Origin: an uncultured Lachnospiraceae bacterium | GTDB lineage: Bacteria; Bacillota; Clostridia; Lachnospirales; Lachnospiraceae | Length of the DNA: 39,520 nucleotides | Assembly (NCBI GenBank): GCA_902788035.1 | Contig: CADAIL010000036.1 | Span: 1 to 39,520, forward strand | Direction of reading: 5' to 3' | Shown here: one piece after another, positions 23,949 through 31,933 of the stretch | Numbering within the stretch: position 1 is the first letter of the stretch | How the letters are laid out: every line of letters starts with the position of its first letter | Position numbers and translations under genes: made by a program | Notes under the pieces: model-generated | What the model was told of the DNA's origin: nothing | Seen by the model: the letters and a program-made list of their open reading frames with translations, nothing else | Database searches by the model: none

Positions 23949-24452
23949 TTATTTATAAAACTCTAAGACTGAAGGGACATTGTCGACACCCAGATACTCC
24001 GCAAGCGCATCCACAATAAACTGATGATCCTCGTAGTGCGGGAAAGCTGAGACCACAGCGACCGCGACAAGCTCACCGGTCTTCAGCCTGATTGGGAAGC
24101 CGCCTCCGTCCAGAGCATAATCGTTCGGATCAAGCTTATATCCCACCAGATCTTTTCCTCTCATCTCCGAAGACACCGTGAACCAAAGTGAAGACCTCTC
24201 ACGGTTCATGACTGTGTTGAACTTGCGCCGCATCCAATACGTATTATTCACGGTCGTCCCTGGAGTTAAATGCTGATAGACTGCTATGCCTGCCACATTA
24301 AAAATGCCGATCGCGAGCGGCTGACCTGCATCATACACTTTTTGCGCCATTTTGGTCCCGAGTTCAAAAGCATCCTTATAAGTAAATGTATCCGGCTTCA
24401 ACATTTCTTCCTGCTGATCTATCACCTTTATCAGCTTCTTTGGATCCATCAT
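23949..24452 (-). CDS. UPF0303 (YBR137W/HbpS-like) family protein
   Basis: The protein is 167 aa from the ATG at 24452 (GGAGG, 8 nt). Key features are ALDGGGFPIRLKTGELVAVAVVSAF and the surrounding helices of the GlcG/HbpS/PduO-C fold (heme-degrading-domain-like superfamily). The residues WMRRKFNTVMNRERSSLW are characteristic of UPF0303. Some relatives bind heme or cofactors, but no biochemical role can be assigned here. It lies 30 bp upstream of the AIM24 gene and may be co-transcribed with it. Confidence 0.85.
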   Translation of the reverse strand: MMDPKKLIKVIDQQEEMLKPDTFTYKDAFELGTKMAQKVYDAGQPLAIGIFNVAGIAVYQHLTPGTTVNNTYWMRRKFNTVMNRERSSLWFTVSSEMRGKDLVGYKLDPNDYALDGGGFPIRLKTGELVAVAVVSAFPHYEDHQFIVDALAEYLGVDNVPSVLEFYK

Positions 24453-24590
24453 ACTTTTATCCTCCACTTATCCTCTACACATACTTCTGAAGGCGATTAT
24501 AATATAGAACTATTATAACATATACACACCTTTCTCTTAATTATCTTTACGTTTTTCCAACAAATTGATTAAGATGGCTGAAGGCAACCA

Positions 24591-24622
24591 ATTTCCTCAT
24601 TTCAAGGTACACTGGTTGCCTT
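24591..24622. terminator. Hairpin between UPF0303 and cysS
   Basis: A perfect AAGGCAACCA/TGGTTGCCTT stem sits in the 260-bp gap. It is followed by TTTG on the plus strand. It may be a back-up terminator or an intergenic repeat. Confidence 0.4.
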
Positions 24623-24635
24623 TGCTCAAATACAA

Positions 24636-24667
24636 TGAAAAATCCGACCTCTCGGCCGGATTTTTCA
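24636..24667 (-). terminator. Terminator of cysS
   Basis: An 11-bp stem (TGAAAAATCCG/CGGATTTTTCA) lies downstream of the cysS stop. The minus strand reads into a T-rich tract inside the stem. Confidence 0.7.
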
Positions 24668-24714
24668 TTATGTAAAGCCTCTTTACTTCATAAGAGCTTC
24701 AAATCATTTTATTT

Positions 24715-26160
24715 TCAGCGGTTGATCTCATACTCCGGTCCATTCTTCGTATCGCGGACCGTCACGCCGATGGCGGAAAGGTTGTCACGAATCTGATCGG
24801 ACAACGCATAATTCTTATTCTTCTTGGCATCCGTGCGGATCGCGAGAATCATGTCAATGAGGGATGCATCCAGAGCGTCATCGCCGCCTGCTGCCGCCTC
24901 GGAAACGAACGGCAGACCCAGAATCGGGTTCACGCACTCGTCGACAAAGATGACCGCGTCGCGAAGAACGGCCTTGTCATCGGCAGCGAGAGCTGTGTTG
25001 ATAGTCTTGACAAGCTCGAAAATGTAGCTGATCGCGAGCGATGTATTGAAATCATCATCCATGGCCTCAAGGAACTTCTCCTTGATTGCTGCCACTGCCT
25101 CTGTCTCGATCTCAGCACCCGCCGGGATCTCGACTTTCTTTCTTGCCTTGTCGCAGACGGCGCTTATCTGATTGTAAGATTCCTCAGCTTCCTTGATGCG
25201 TGCGACAACAAAGTCGGTCGGTCTGCGGTAATGTGTCTGCAGAATATAGAAGCGGATAGCCAGCGGGGAAGCCTGCTTAAAGAGGTTTTCCATCGTGACG
25301 AAGTTGCCCAGAGACTTGCCCATCTTCTTGCCATCGACTGTCACGAGGTTGTTGTGCAGGAAGTAGTTGCAGATCGGCTTGCCATTTGCAACTTCAGACT
25401 GCGCGCACTCGCACTCATGGTGCGGGAAGAGATTGTCCATTCCGCCGCCATGAATATCAAATGTATCGCCGAGATATTTCTTGGACATGACCGAGCACTC
25501 AATATGCCAGCCCGGATAGCCCATGCCCCACGGTGACGGCCACTTCATAATGTGTGTCGGATCCGCGAACTTCCAGAGGGCGAAATCTTCCGGATTCTTC
25601 TTGTCGTCCGCAACGACAATGCGCTCGCCGCTGACCGTGTCATCAAGCGTGCGGCCGGAGAGCTGGCCATATGCAGGATATTTGTGAACATCAAAATAGA
25701 CGTTGCCCTCATCTGTGACATAGGCGTAGCCTTTGTCGATCAGGGTCTCGACCATCTGCTGAATCTCAATGATGTGACCTGTCGCGCGGCAGCTGATGGA
25801 CGGACGGCAGATATTCAGCTTGTCCATGGCCTTGAAGAATTCATTTTCATAATTGTAGGCGATGGCTACCGGATCGAGCTTCTCGATGCGTGCCTGCTTC
25901 TGGATCTTATCCTCGCCCTCATCCGCGTCACCTACAAGATGACCGATGTCTGTAATGTTCTGAACATACTTTACCTGGTAGCCGATGTATTTGAGATATC
26001 TGTAAACGATGTCAAAGCTGATGTAGCTCTTGGCATGGCCGACGTGCGGCATTCCGTAGACAGTCGGTCCGCAGACATACATTCCGACATGTCCGGGGAC
26101 GATGCTCTTGAATTCTTCTTTTGCCCGCTTGAAATCGTTAAATACGCGTATATTTCTCAT
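24715..26160 (-). CDS. cysS: Cysteinyl-tRNA synthetase
   Basis: This 481-aa class I synthetase charges tRNA-Cys. The zinc ligand region MYVCGPTVYG has Cys30. The HIGH motif is HVGH (39-42). GWHIECSVMS and HHECECAQSE carry the remaining zinc and substrate residues. The KMSKS motif is KMGKS (279-283), with Gly at the third position. Length and domain order match the family. GAGAGAGG precedes the ATG, and a good sigma-70 promoter lies about 70 bp upstream. I looked for a T-box leader and saw neither the conserved T-box word nor an antiterminator, so tRNA control at this locus is not supported. Confidence 0.95.
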   Translation of the reverse strand: MRNIRVFNDFKRAKEEFKSIVPGHVGMYVCGPTVYGMPHVGHAKSYISFDIVYRYLKYIGYQVKYVQNITDIGHLVGDADEGEDKIQKQARIEKLDPVAIAYNYENEFFKAMDKLNICRPSISCRATGHIIEIQQMVETLIDKGYAYVTDEGNVYFDVHKYPAYGQLSGRTLDDTVSGERIVVADDKKNPEDFALWKFADPTHIMKWPSPWGMGYPGWHIECSVMSKKYLGDTFDIHGGGMDNLFPHHECECAQSEVANGKPICNYFLHNNLVTVDGKKMGKSLGNFVTMENLFKQASPLAIRFYILQTHYRRPTDFVVARIKEAEESYNQISAVCDKARKKVEIPAGAEIETEAVAAIKEKFLEAMDDDFNTSLAISYIFELVKTINTALAADDKAVLRDAVIFVDECVNPILGLPFVSEAAAGGDDALDASLIDMILAIRTDAKKNKNYALSDQIRDNLSAIGVTVRDTKNGPEYEINR

Positions 26161-26223
26161 AGCAATTCCTCTCTCCTCTAAAGATGACTCCGGACTTCGC
26201 CGGTCATTTCATCACTAACCGCT

Positions 26224-26253
26224 ATGATACCACAATTACATGGATTGTAGCAA
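26224..26253 (-). promoter_or_regulatory. Promoter of cysS
   Basis: On the minus strand, TTGCTA (26253-26248) and TATCAT (26229-26224) are separated by 18 bp. They lie between structured element copy 2 and the cysS start. Confidence 0.55.
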
Positions 26254-26273
26254 CTGATTTGACCTGCCGACCG

Positions 26274-26485
26274 GAATTGAATCCGAACGGCAGTTAAACT
26301 GAAACGGAGTTTCTGAAACCGGCACAAACATCATCTTCATCGAAAAACGCAGGTCCTCCTCTGCGAGCTTAGAAGATGCATTCGCATCTTCTGATCTCTC
26401 GGTCGGACCTGCAATGTTTTTCTCACGAAGATGAATGATTTGCTGCCGGTAACCGAACTGCAAGTACAGTCCGTCTGAATTGTTA
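26274..26485 (-). ncRNA. Structured palindromic element, copy 2
   Basis: Minus-strand copy of the element at 14236. The conserved inner part (CATCTTC, GAAAAAC, GCAGGTCC and their partners) is almost identical. The closing stem reads ACCGGCA/TGCCGGT where copy 1 has TCCGGCG/CGCCGGA, and the terminal stem reads AGAAGATGC/GCATCTTCT where copy 1 has AGCAATGC/GCATTGCT. The outermost arm is preserved only with G-U pairs (AATTCAGACGG with CCGTTCGGATT), which suggests RNA-level pairing. It sits between alpha-galactosidase and cysS. Confidence 0.65.
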
Positions 26486-26529
26486 GAACGGCAAGCCAAA
26501 AGAAATTTTCTCGCACAGCGAAAAGCTTC

Positions 26530-28716
26530 TCAGTTACTCACTTTCACCAGATGATACATATACGCGTGATACTCGCCCATCTCGACCGGGAGCTTAAGAC
26601 CGACCTCCGCGAGCACAGTAGCCGGATACGTTCCCTGTGTGGTCTCCTCATAGTACATCGCGCCCGCCTCGAGTCCTTTGATTCTGACGTAGCGGGTCGG
26701 ATTATTGCCGTGGACCTCATTCATGACCACGCACACAAGCGCTTCACTCTCGTCTCTTGCTGCGAACTCCCAGGCGGTAAACGGATCCTCAAAAGGACTG
26801 GTCAATCTGAAATACCTGCCGCCGTGAATGAGCGGCGCGTACTTCTTGTAGATATTGACCTGGTCACCGATCTTCTTTCTCTCCTCATCGGAGATTTTCG
26901 TGAAACTGAACTCATAGCCGAAGCTGCCGGCCATAGCTACCAGTGCGCGCGTCTCAAGCGGAGTCACTCTTCCGTTCTGCTCGTTCGGAATGACCGAGAC
27001 ATGGGAGCCGACCGAGGAGATCGGGTAGAAGAACGACGTACCGTACTGGATGCGCAGGCGATCGATCGCGTCAGAGTTATCACTGCACCAGATCTGAGGT
27101 GTATAGTACAGCATACCGGCATCGAAACGTCCGCCGCCGCCGCTGCAGCCCTCGATCATGACATTCGGGTAGTTCCGGTTCAGCCGCTCAAGAAGATCAT
27201 ACAGACCGAGCATGTAATCATAGAGCACGCGGCCCTGGTCCTTGGTCTTAAGTGAAAATACATCCGCGATGTTGCGGTTATAGTCCCACTTGACATACTC
27301 GATATTAGCTGAATCCAGTATGTTCTTCATACATTCGTACAGGTAATCGACAACGTCTTTTCTCGACAGGTCGAGAATCAGCTGATCTCTTGCGCGAACA
27401 GGATCACGGCCCGGGATCTTCATCGCCCAATCCGGATGCTCGCGGTAGAGGTCACTGTACTCGTTGACCGCTTCCGGCTCGACCCAGATGCCGAATTTCA
27501 TACCGATATCGTTAATGCGCTGGACGAGCTGGCCAAGAGTTCCGCCGAGCTTCTCCTCGTTCGGCGTCCAATCGCCGAGACCCTGTCTGTCATTTTCGCG
27601 TGAGCCGAACCAACCGTCGTCCATGACCAGCATCTCGACGCCGGTCTGGTGAGCCTGCTCAGCGAGCTCGACGAGCACATCGCCGGTGAAATTGAAATAG
27701 GAAGCTTCCCAGCTGTTGACGAGCACCGGGCGCGGGGTCAGCTTGAATTTACCTCTGCAAATGTGCTCTCGTATACAATCCTGAATATTCTGCGACAATC
27801 TTGTAAGACCATCAGAAGAATAGCTCATGATGACTTCGGGGACAGTAAAGCTTTCGCCATTATCAAGCGGGTAGCGGAGCTTTTCGTCCATAAGCCCCAT
27901 CTGGAAGCGGGTGTTATTGAACTGGTCTTTCTCCGCCTCGCATTTGAATCCGCCGCTGTATACATGGACGAGGGCGTAGGCTTTGCCGGAGTCTTCATTT
28001 GCAGAGTGCTCACATAAAATCGCCGCACAATTGTGCTGGTGAGAAGACATGCCTCTGCGGCTGCTGATCACCTGAGCGGTCTCCGCAACGGGCGTCCTGA
28101 GGAAGTTCCTCTCCATCGTGTGACGACCGTGGAACGTAATAAAATCATAGTCGCCGGACACAAAATCAAGAACAGCGCTCTGTGCTTTCTCCACATAAAT
28201 GCGGCCTTCGCCCCTATTTTCAAGAATGAGGGCTCGAGTGATAATGTCATATTCGGGCAGCACGCCGTAGAGCAGACGAGCGCGGACGTGAGTTACGGCG
28301 TCCTCGAGCGTGATCTCCAGCGTCTCAGCCTCATCCTGAGAGGCGTAGACAGCGGGAAGCCCGTCAAGACCGTACTTGCCCTTCCTGATTTCATACTTTA
28401 CAAAGCGGAAATCGCAGGCGTCGGATCCATCTGAGTTCTCGATGATAACTGCCGGGCTGCGATAGTCGCCGGTGCCGCTTGTCGGGAGCTCCTGCGGGAG
28501 GAAATCCATGGAATACTGGCGGCTCGGAGTAGAATTTCCGGGAGTGCCGGAAAAACCTCTGTCACCGTAATTTAAAAGAAATTCCATGCAGCCCCGGGTG
28601 CGGCGGCCATAGTAAAGGTGCAGAAGAAATCCGTATGGATCTACCTGCATCTGATATGTTGTATTTTCCGTATGGATGGTAAAGGTTCTGTCCTTCCTGC
28701 TGTATACGATTGCCAT
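26530..28716 (-). CDS. Alpha-galactosidase, GH36
   Basis: The protein is 728 aa from the ATG at 28716 (AAAGGA SD); an earlier in-frame start lacks an SD. It hydrolyses terminal alpha-1,6-galactose from raffinose-family sugars and melibiose. The N-terminal beta-supersandwich is followed by the TIM barrel with MLVMDDGWFGSRENDRQGLG. The nucleophile region is KWDYNR (Asp478). EGCSGGGGRFD is present, and the acid/base is in WCSDNSDAIDR (Asp546). These are the GH36 hallmarks, and the spacing matches the bacterial AgaB type. No signal peptide is seen, so it is cytoplasmic. No sugar transporter is adjacent, which is unusual for a raffinose locus. Confidence 0.94.
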   Translation of the reverse strand: MAIVYSRKDRTFTIHTENTTYQMQVDPYGFLLHLYYGRRTRGCMEFLLNYGDRGFSGTPGNSTPSRQYSMDFLPQELPTSGTGDYRSPAVIIENSDGSDACDFRFVKYEIRKGKYGLDGLPAVYASQDEAETLEITLEDAVTHVRARLLYGVLPEYDIITRALILENRGEGRIYVEKAQSAVLDFVSGDYDFITFHGRHTMERNFLRTPVAETAQVISSRRGMSSHQHNCAAILCEHSANEDSGKAYALVHVYSGGFKCEAEKDQFNNTRFQMGLMDEKLRYPLDNGESFTVPEVIMSYSSDGLTRLSQNIQDCIREHICRGKFKLTPRPVLVNSWEASYFNFTGDVLVELAEQAHQTGVEMLVMDDGWFGSRENDRQGLGDWTPNEEKLGGTLGQLVQRINDIGMKFGIWVEPEAVNEYSDLYREHPDWAMKIPGRDPVRARDQLILDLSRKDVVDYLYECMKNILDSANIEYVKWDYNRNIADVFSLKTKDQGRVLYDYMLGLYDLLERLNRNYPNVMIEGCSGGGGRFDAGMLYYTPQIWCSDNSDAIDRLRIQYGTSFFYPISSVGSHVSVIPNEQNGRVTPLETRALVAMAGSFGYEFSFTKISDEERKKIGDQVNIYKKYAPLIHGGRYFRLTSPFEDPFTAWEFAARDESEALVCVVMNEVHGNNPTRYVRIKGLEAGAMYYEETTQGTYPATVLAEVGLKLPVEMGEYHAYMYHLVKVSN

Positions 28717-28911
28717 ACATTTATCCTTTCGCTGCGATCTGAAAAACATCGCAAATGTAATTTTTTAGTTTCCATAGCACGTTACTCACCAAAATACCAT
28801 GTTTCTATAAGCTGTACAAGGTGCTTTTTAATCTCTGACATGGAATTATCGTGACAAGTGCTTCGCACCCTGCGCAGCCCGGCAGGAACACCGTGCCGTA
28901 CATGAATTTCT
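28717..28911. other. Intergenic region upstream of galactosidase
   Basis: This region holds the galactosidase promoter area and no clear gene. A minus-strand stretch ending at 28788 could encode a 19-residue peptide, MSEIKKHLVQLIETWYFGE. It has no SD and is more likely a remnant. Confidence 0.35.
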
Positions 28912-28940
28912 TTGCAAGTTTTAAGGCTGCATGGTATAGT
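28912..28940 (+). promoter_or_regulatory. Promoter of the three-hairpin leader
   Basis: TTGCAA (28912-28917) and TATAGT (28935-28940) with 17-bp spacing make a near-consensus sigma-70 promoter. The predicted start is at about 28947, exactly at the first hairpin. Confidence 0.65.
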
Positions 28941-28946
28941 AGGTCT

Positions 28947-29032
28947 TATCGGAAGTTGCGACAGCAACTCCCGATAAAAGGGCGATGAAATCGCCCGCAT
29001 TCGATTATCGGGTTCGCGAAGCGGTTCCGATA
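28947..29032 (+). ncRNA. Three-hairpin leader RNA
   Basis: Hairpin 1 (28947-28976) has outer TATCGG/CCGATA and inner GTTGC/GCAAC stems. Hairpin 2 (28980-28996) is GGGCGAT/ATCGCCC. Hairpin 3 (29006-29032) again has outer TATCGG/CCGATA with an inner TCGC/GCG stem. Because hairpins 1 and 3 share the same outer stem, the first 5' arm could instead pair with the last 3' arm, giving a three-way junction. The segment lies between a strong promoter and a small membrane-protein gene, so it is a candidate regulatory leader or small RNA. Confidence 0.6.
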
Positions 29033-29066
29033 CTATGAAAAATGAATCGACGAAAGGGTACAATTC

Positions 29067-29315
29067 ATGGACGAAAGCACACGCAATAAAATTCTTCTGG
29101 ATCTCGGCTGGGCCCTTCTGACGCTGATTGCTTACACCTTTATTCAGCATCTTCTGGGCAACACAGTGACTCTGACCAGCAAGATCGCGATCTTCATCGT
29201 ACTGAGCGCTCTCCTGCTTCTCAATGATTTCAAATGGAAAAAGAACGACCTGAATAAAAAGAAAAATAAAGAGCCGGAAAAGAATATTAAGAGACATATT
29301 CGAAGGCTTAAGTAA
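29067..29315 (+). CDS. Small membrane protein
   Basis: This 82-aa protein has two hydrophobic segments (about 12-30 and 38-54) and a strongly basic C-terminal tail (WKKNDLNKKKNK ... KRHIRRLK), so the tail is predicted to be cytoplasmic. GAAAGGG precedes the ATG. It is transcribed behind a promoter and a structured three-hairpin leader. I do not recognise a family. Its size, topology and private leader could fit a small regulator or a type I toxin-like peptide, but it could equally be an ordinary hypothetical. Confidence 0.55.
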   Translation: MDESTRNKILLDLGWALLTLIAYTFIQHLLGNTVTLTSKIAIFIVLSALLLLNDFKWKKNDLNKKKNKEPEKNIKRHIRRLK

Positions 29316-29413
29316 ATCGCGAGCTCTCAGGGATTCGGCACTGATCCGGATCCCATATTTTATCTCAGCGGCGGATCACAATCCATCAGAATATTCGAAA
29401 GGAACCGGAACTT

Positions 29414-30028
29414 ATGACAAAACTGCTGACCTCCCGCGACCTCGCGCGGGTCTCCTGCAGCTCATGTGAGGGCTGCGGCGAGTGCTGCCGGGGCATGGAT
29501 GACACGATACACCTCGACCCATATGACCTGTACGAACTCGAGAAGCACCTTGACAAGAGCTTCGACGAGCTTCTTGACGTGCGCATCGGCCTGCATGTTG
29601 AGGACGGGCTGGTCCTTCCCCACCTGCTGATGCGCGGGGACAATATCGCCTGCACATTCCTCGGACCGGACGGCCGCTGCCAGATACATGGTTTCAGGCC
29701 GGGCTTCTGCCGCCTGTTCCCGCTCGGACGACGCTACGAGGACCGCTCGTTCGGCTATTTCGTGGTCGAGGGAGCCTGCCCGCGCCCCTGCACGAAGGTG
29801 AAGATCAGCAAGTACCTCGAGATCCCCGGCATAGGCATCTACGAGCGCTACATCAACACATGGCACTACTTCTGCCGGGACGTGCAGGACCAGCTCCGCG
29901 CTTCCGGCGACGAGGAATTTATACAGCGGACTGCGCTTCGCATACTTGAGATTTTCTTCGCCGCTCCGTACGACACGGACCGCCCGTTCTATCCTCAGTT
30001 CGAGGAGCGGATCGCGCCGTTTATTTAG
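29414..30028 (+). CDS. YkgJ-family cysteine-cluster protein
   Basis: This 204-aa protein has the N-terminal cluster CSSCEGCGECC (Cys15, 18, 21, 24, 25), the signature of the YkgJ/CxxCxxCC family (PF03692), proposed to chelate iron or zinc. Further Cys residues in GRCQIHGFRPGFCRLFPLG complete the pattern. No biochemical function is established for bacterial members. A GAAAGGA-type SD lies upstream of the ATG. Its last 4 bases overlap, convergently, the stop of the DUF2442/HTH gene on the other strand. Confidence 0.85.
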   Translation: MTKLLTSRDLARVSCSSCEGCGECCRGMDDTIHLDPYDLYELEKHLDKSFDELLDVRIGLHVEDGLVLPHLLMRGDNIACTFLGPDGRCQIHGFRPGFCRLFPLGRRYEDRSFGYFVVEGACPRPCTKVKISKYLEIPGIGIYERYINTWHYFCRDVQDQLRASGDEEFIQRTALRILEIFFAAPYDTDRPFYPQFEERIAPFI

Positions 30029-30828
30029 AACGCTGTTGCGAGAACATCACCCTTAAGATAAAGATTGCCCTGTACGTCCCCTTTAATTGGAGCAAGATGC
30101 TCTTTCTTGACCATATAGGCAAGATTCTGTCTGGAGCATTGAAGAACATCACACGCTTCCGCTGTGTCCAGTACATTCTTTTTCACAAAAGAGTAAAAAT
30201 CCTCCAGGGTCAGCGGGATATTTACCCCGTTTTTATAAAGCGAGGAAGCAGATAAATCCATCGAATCATTGAACGTGACCGCATAACCTCCGGCTGTGAT
30301 TCTGCCGGAATTATACAGCCTGTCATTTCTGAGGATTTTTTCTATAGTCGGTTGGTCATCATTTGCAAATGTACTCAAATCCACCTTCTTAACACTCCCG
30401 TCAAGGAAAAAGCACAGAAGGGTATGATCTGCGCATAAAACGCAGTCTTTCAGATTTTTCCGTCTCCTTATAGCAGCGTAATCCGGCATCTGTGTGAGTT
30501 TCCTAATACAAAGGCTGTCCTGAGAGCAACGTCCGCCGGACTTTTCAAGGAAGGTCATTTCATCATACTCCTTCAGCTTATGATTACTCAGAATCATGCC
30601 GATATTCTGTCTGCCGCTCGGAATTATGCGCTCCTGCACCCAGAGCAGACTGATATCTCTCGGAATCGTGAAAATGCCTTTCTTTACGAAACTTGTCAAA
30701 AGAAGCGGCGCGGTCCATTCATCCAGATAGCCCTGAAGTTCAATAATGAATGTCCGGCTCTTTTCGTAATAAAGGAGAGTTCCGATCGATATTTCATTTT
30801 CCCGGTCATATATTTCATAGATTTTCAT
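30025..30828 (-). CDS. DUF2442-like/HTH protein, partner of the HipA-like kinase
   Basis: This 267-aa protein has an N-terminal region of unknown type (EWTAPLLLTSFVKKGIFTIP, RIIPSGRQNIGMIL). A DUF2442-like segment follows at about residues 136-205 (LLCFFLDGSVKKVDLS ... GGYAVTFNDSMDLSASSLYKNG). The C-terminal helix-turn-helix is of the excisionase/MerR type at about 219-255 (DTAEACDVLQCSRQNLAYMV, then GNLYLKGDV). Its start overlaps the kinase gene by 14 bp, implying coupling. A DNA-binding protein encoded with a HipA-like kinase is most simply an antitoxin/repressor, and the three palindromes upstream of the operon are obvious candidate sites. This role is inference. Confidence 0.65.
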   Translation of the reverse strand: MKIYEIYDRENEISIGTLLYYEKSRTFIIELQGYLDEWTAPLLLTSFVKKGIFTIPRDISLLWVQERIIPSGRQNIGMILSNHKLKEYDEMTFLEKSGGRCSQDSLCIRKLTQMPDYAAIRRRKNLKDCVLCADHTLLCFFLDGSVKKVDLSTFANDDQPTIEKILRNDRLYNSGRITAGGYAVTFNDSMDLSASSLYKNGVNIPLTLEDFYSFVKKNVLDTAEACDVLQCSRQNLAYMVKKEHLAPIKGDVQGNLYLKGDVLATAF

Positions 30829-31627
30829 ACATCTGGTACCTTTTAAAAATCATATTCCATATCTTATCGAGATAAATATCCGGCAGGACCCCGTTCAGAC
30901 CATCGAATAAGTATTCCCGGTCCGTGGAGGCAAGACTGTGTGCAAACACACTTTTTTTATCTTCTATCAGATTCAGGTTGTCCCTGCATGAATATGTACC
31001 GATAAAATTATTGCACGGTCTGTCGCTAAGTACATCAAATTTTGTGACGTCCTCCTCTGTATAACACGAATAAAGCAGCGATAATCCGTGATCAAACAGA
31101 GGGGCGATCCGCAGCGTTCGGGCTCTCGCATTCCTCAAAATCTCAATATTGGCTCCATGCCGATCTCTGTTCAATATCAGAAAATCTACCGCGATCATAG
31201 CATCTATATATTCCCGCCATCCGTTACGGACGCAGAAATCATAATGGGGCTCTCCCGGAAGGGAATTCGTGCGGTAGTAGTCGTCCAAAGCTATTTTGCT
31301 TTCACCCCGCTGTTTAAAATCCTCAGACGCGCACAAATATGTGTTATAAGCCCTGCCCTCAATTTCGATTTCCGCATGTATCAATTCATAGTGAAGATGA
31401 GGAATTCCCAATATCGTGAGCAGCCTGTCAACAATAATCTCATTGATGCACTCATGACCAATAATACCGCGGGCTGCATCAAAATTGGAAAGTTTATAAT
31501 ATATCTTCCTATTGTTCAGTGTTGATCCGCTTTTCAGGAAAGTTCCTGCGGTACCGCTGGAGCTCCTGATATGAGACCATTTCAGATAAGCGAGGTCCTG
31601 CAGTTCATGTATAATTCTGGTTTCCAT
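30815..31627 (-). CDS. Short HipA-like Ser/Thr kinase
   Basis: This 270-aa protein carries the HipA catalytic features: catalytic loop LILNRDRHGAN (Asp155, His157, Asn160) and the metal-binding APLFDHGLSL (Asp179). The ATP-binding lysine is probably Lys45 in YYKLSNFD. The Ser/Gly-rich SSSGTAGTF at about residues 22-30 could be the gating loop. E. coli HipA is about 440 aa. This protein lacks the N-subdomain, as does HipT of HipBST systems, which phosphorylates tRNA-Trp synthetase. Its operon partner is not HipB- or HipS-like. It is thus a candidate toxin of a distinct two-gene module; a non-toxic CotH/HipA-like kinase is the alternative. Confidence 0.75.
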   Translation of the reverse strand: METRIIHELQDLAYLKWSHIRSSSGTAGTFLKSGSTLNNRKIYYKLSNFDAARGIIGHECINEIIVDRLLTILGIPHLHYELIHAEIEIEGRAYNTYLCASEDFKQRGESKIALDDYYRTNSLPGEPHYDFCVRNGWREYIDAMIAVDFLILNRDRHGANIEILRNARARTLRIAPLFDHGLSLLYSCYTEEDVTKFDVLSDRPCNNFIGTYSCRDNLNLIEDKKSVFAHSLASTDREYLFDGLNGVLPDIYLDKIWNMIFKRYQMYENL

Positions 31628-31650
31628 ATTTCCCTCAGAATATATTTAAT

Positions 31651-31668
31651 ATTTGACGACCGTCAAAT
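31651..31668. promoter_or_regulatory. 18-bp palindrome, operator 1
   Basis: ATTTGACGACCGTCAAAT, palindromic at all positions except the two central bases. It lies 24 bp upstream of the kinase start. Confidence 0.75.
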
Positions 31669-31740
31669 AGTTTCTTGCGTTGAATGCGATCTTTAAACTC
31701 ACGTCAAAACGACTCATCCTCACCTTTATTATACATATTA

Positions 31741-31758
31741 ATTTGACGCTCGTCAAAT
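31741..31758. promoter_or_regulatory. 18-bp palindrome, operator 2
   Basis: ATTTGACGCTCGTCAAAT; only the two central bases differ from operator 1. It lies 72 bp beyond it. Confidence 0.75.
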
Positions 31759-31790
31759 AAAATAGATAAAAATCGATTTTTATCACTTTT

Positions 31791-31808
31791 ATTTGACGGT
31801 CGTCAAAT
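31791..31808. promoter_or_regulatory. 18-bp palindrome, operator 3
   Basis: ATTTGACGGTCGTCAAAT, 32 bp after operator 2. The three sites share both 8-bp arms exactly. A half-site-like ACGTCAAAACG lies at about 31701. Confidence 0.75.
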
Positions 31809-31860
31809 TATTTTCTTCAAAACCACAGGACTTGCAACATACTTTTGTATGCGATGGCAC

Positions 31861-31907
31861 AATAAAAGAGGCCGCATAAAACAACTAATTGTTTTCCTTG
31901 GGCCTCT
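31861..31907 (-). terminator. Terminator of the GGDEF gene
   Basis: AGAGGCC/GGCCTCT outer stem with an inner AAACAA/TTGTTT stem, followed on the minus strand by TTTTATT. Confidence 0.7.
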
Positions 31908-31933
31908 TCGCTCACTACCTTTTCAATTCTCAC

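Noticed and set aside
26161..26235. T-box riboswitch before cysS
   Set aside because: No T-box word, specifier loop or antiterminator is visible, and the promoter lies only about 70 bp upstream.
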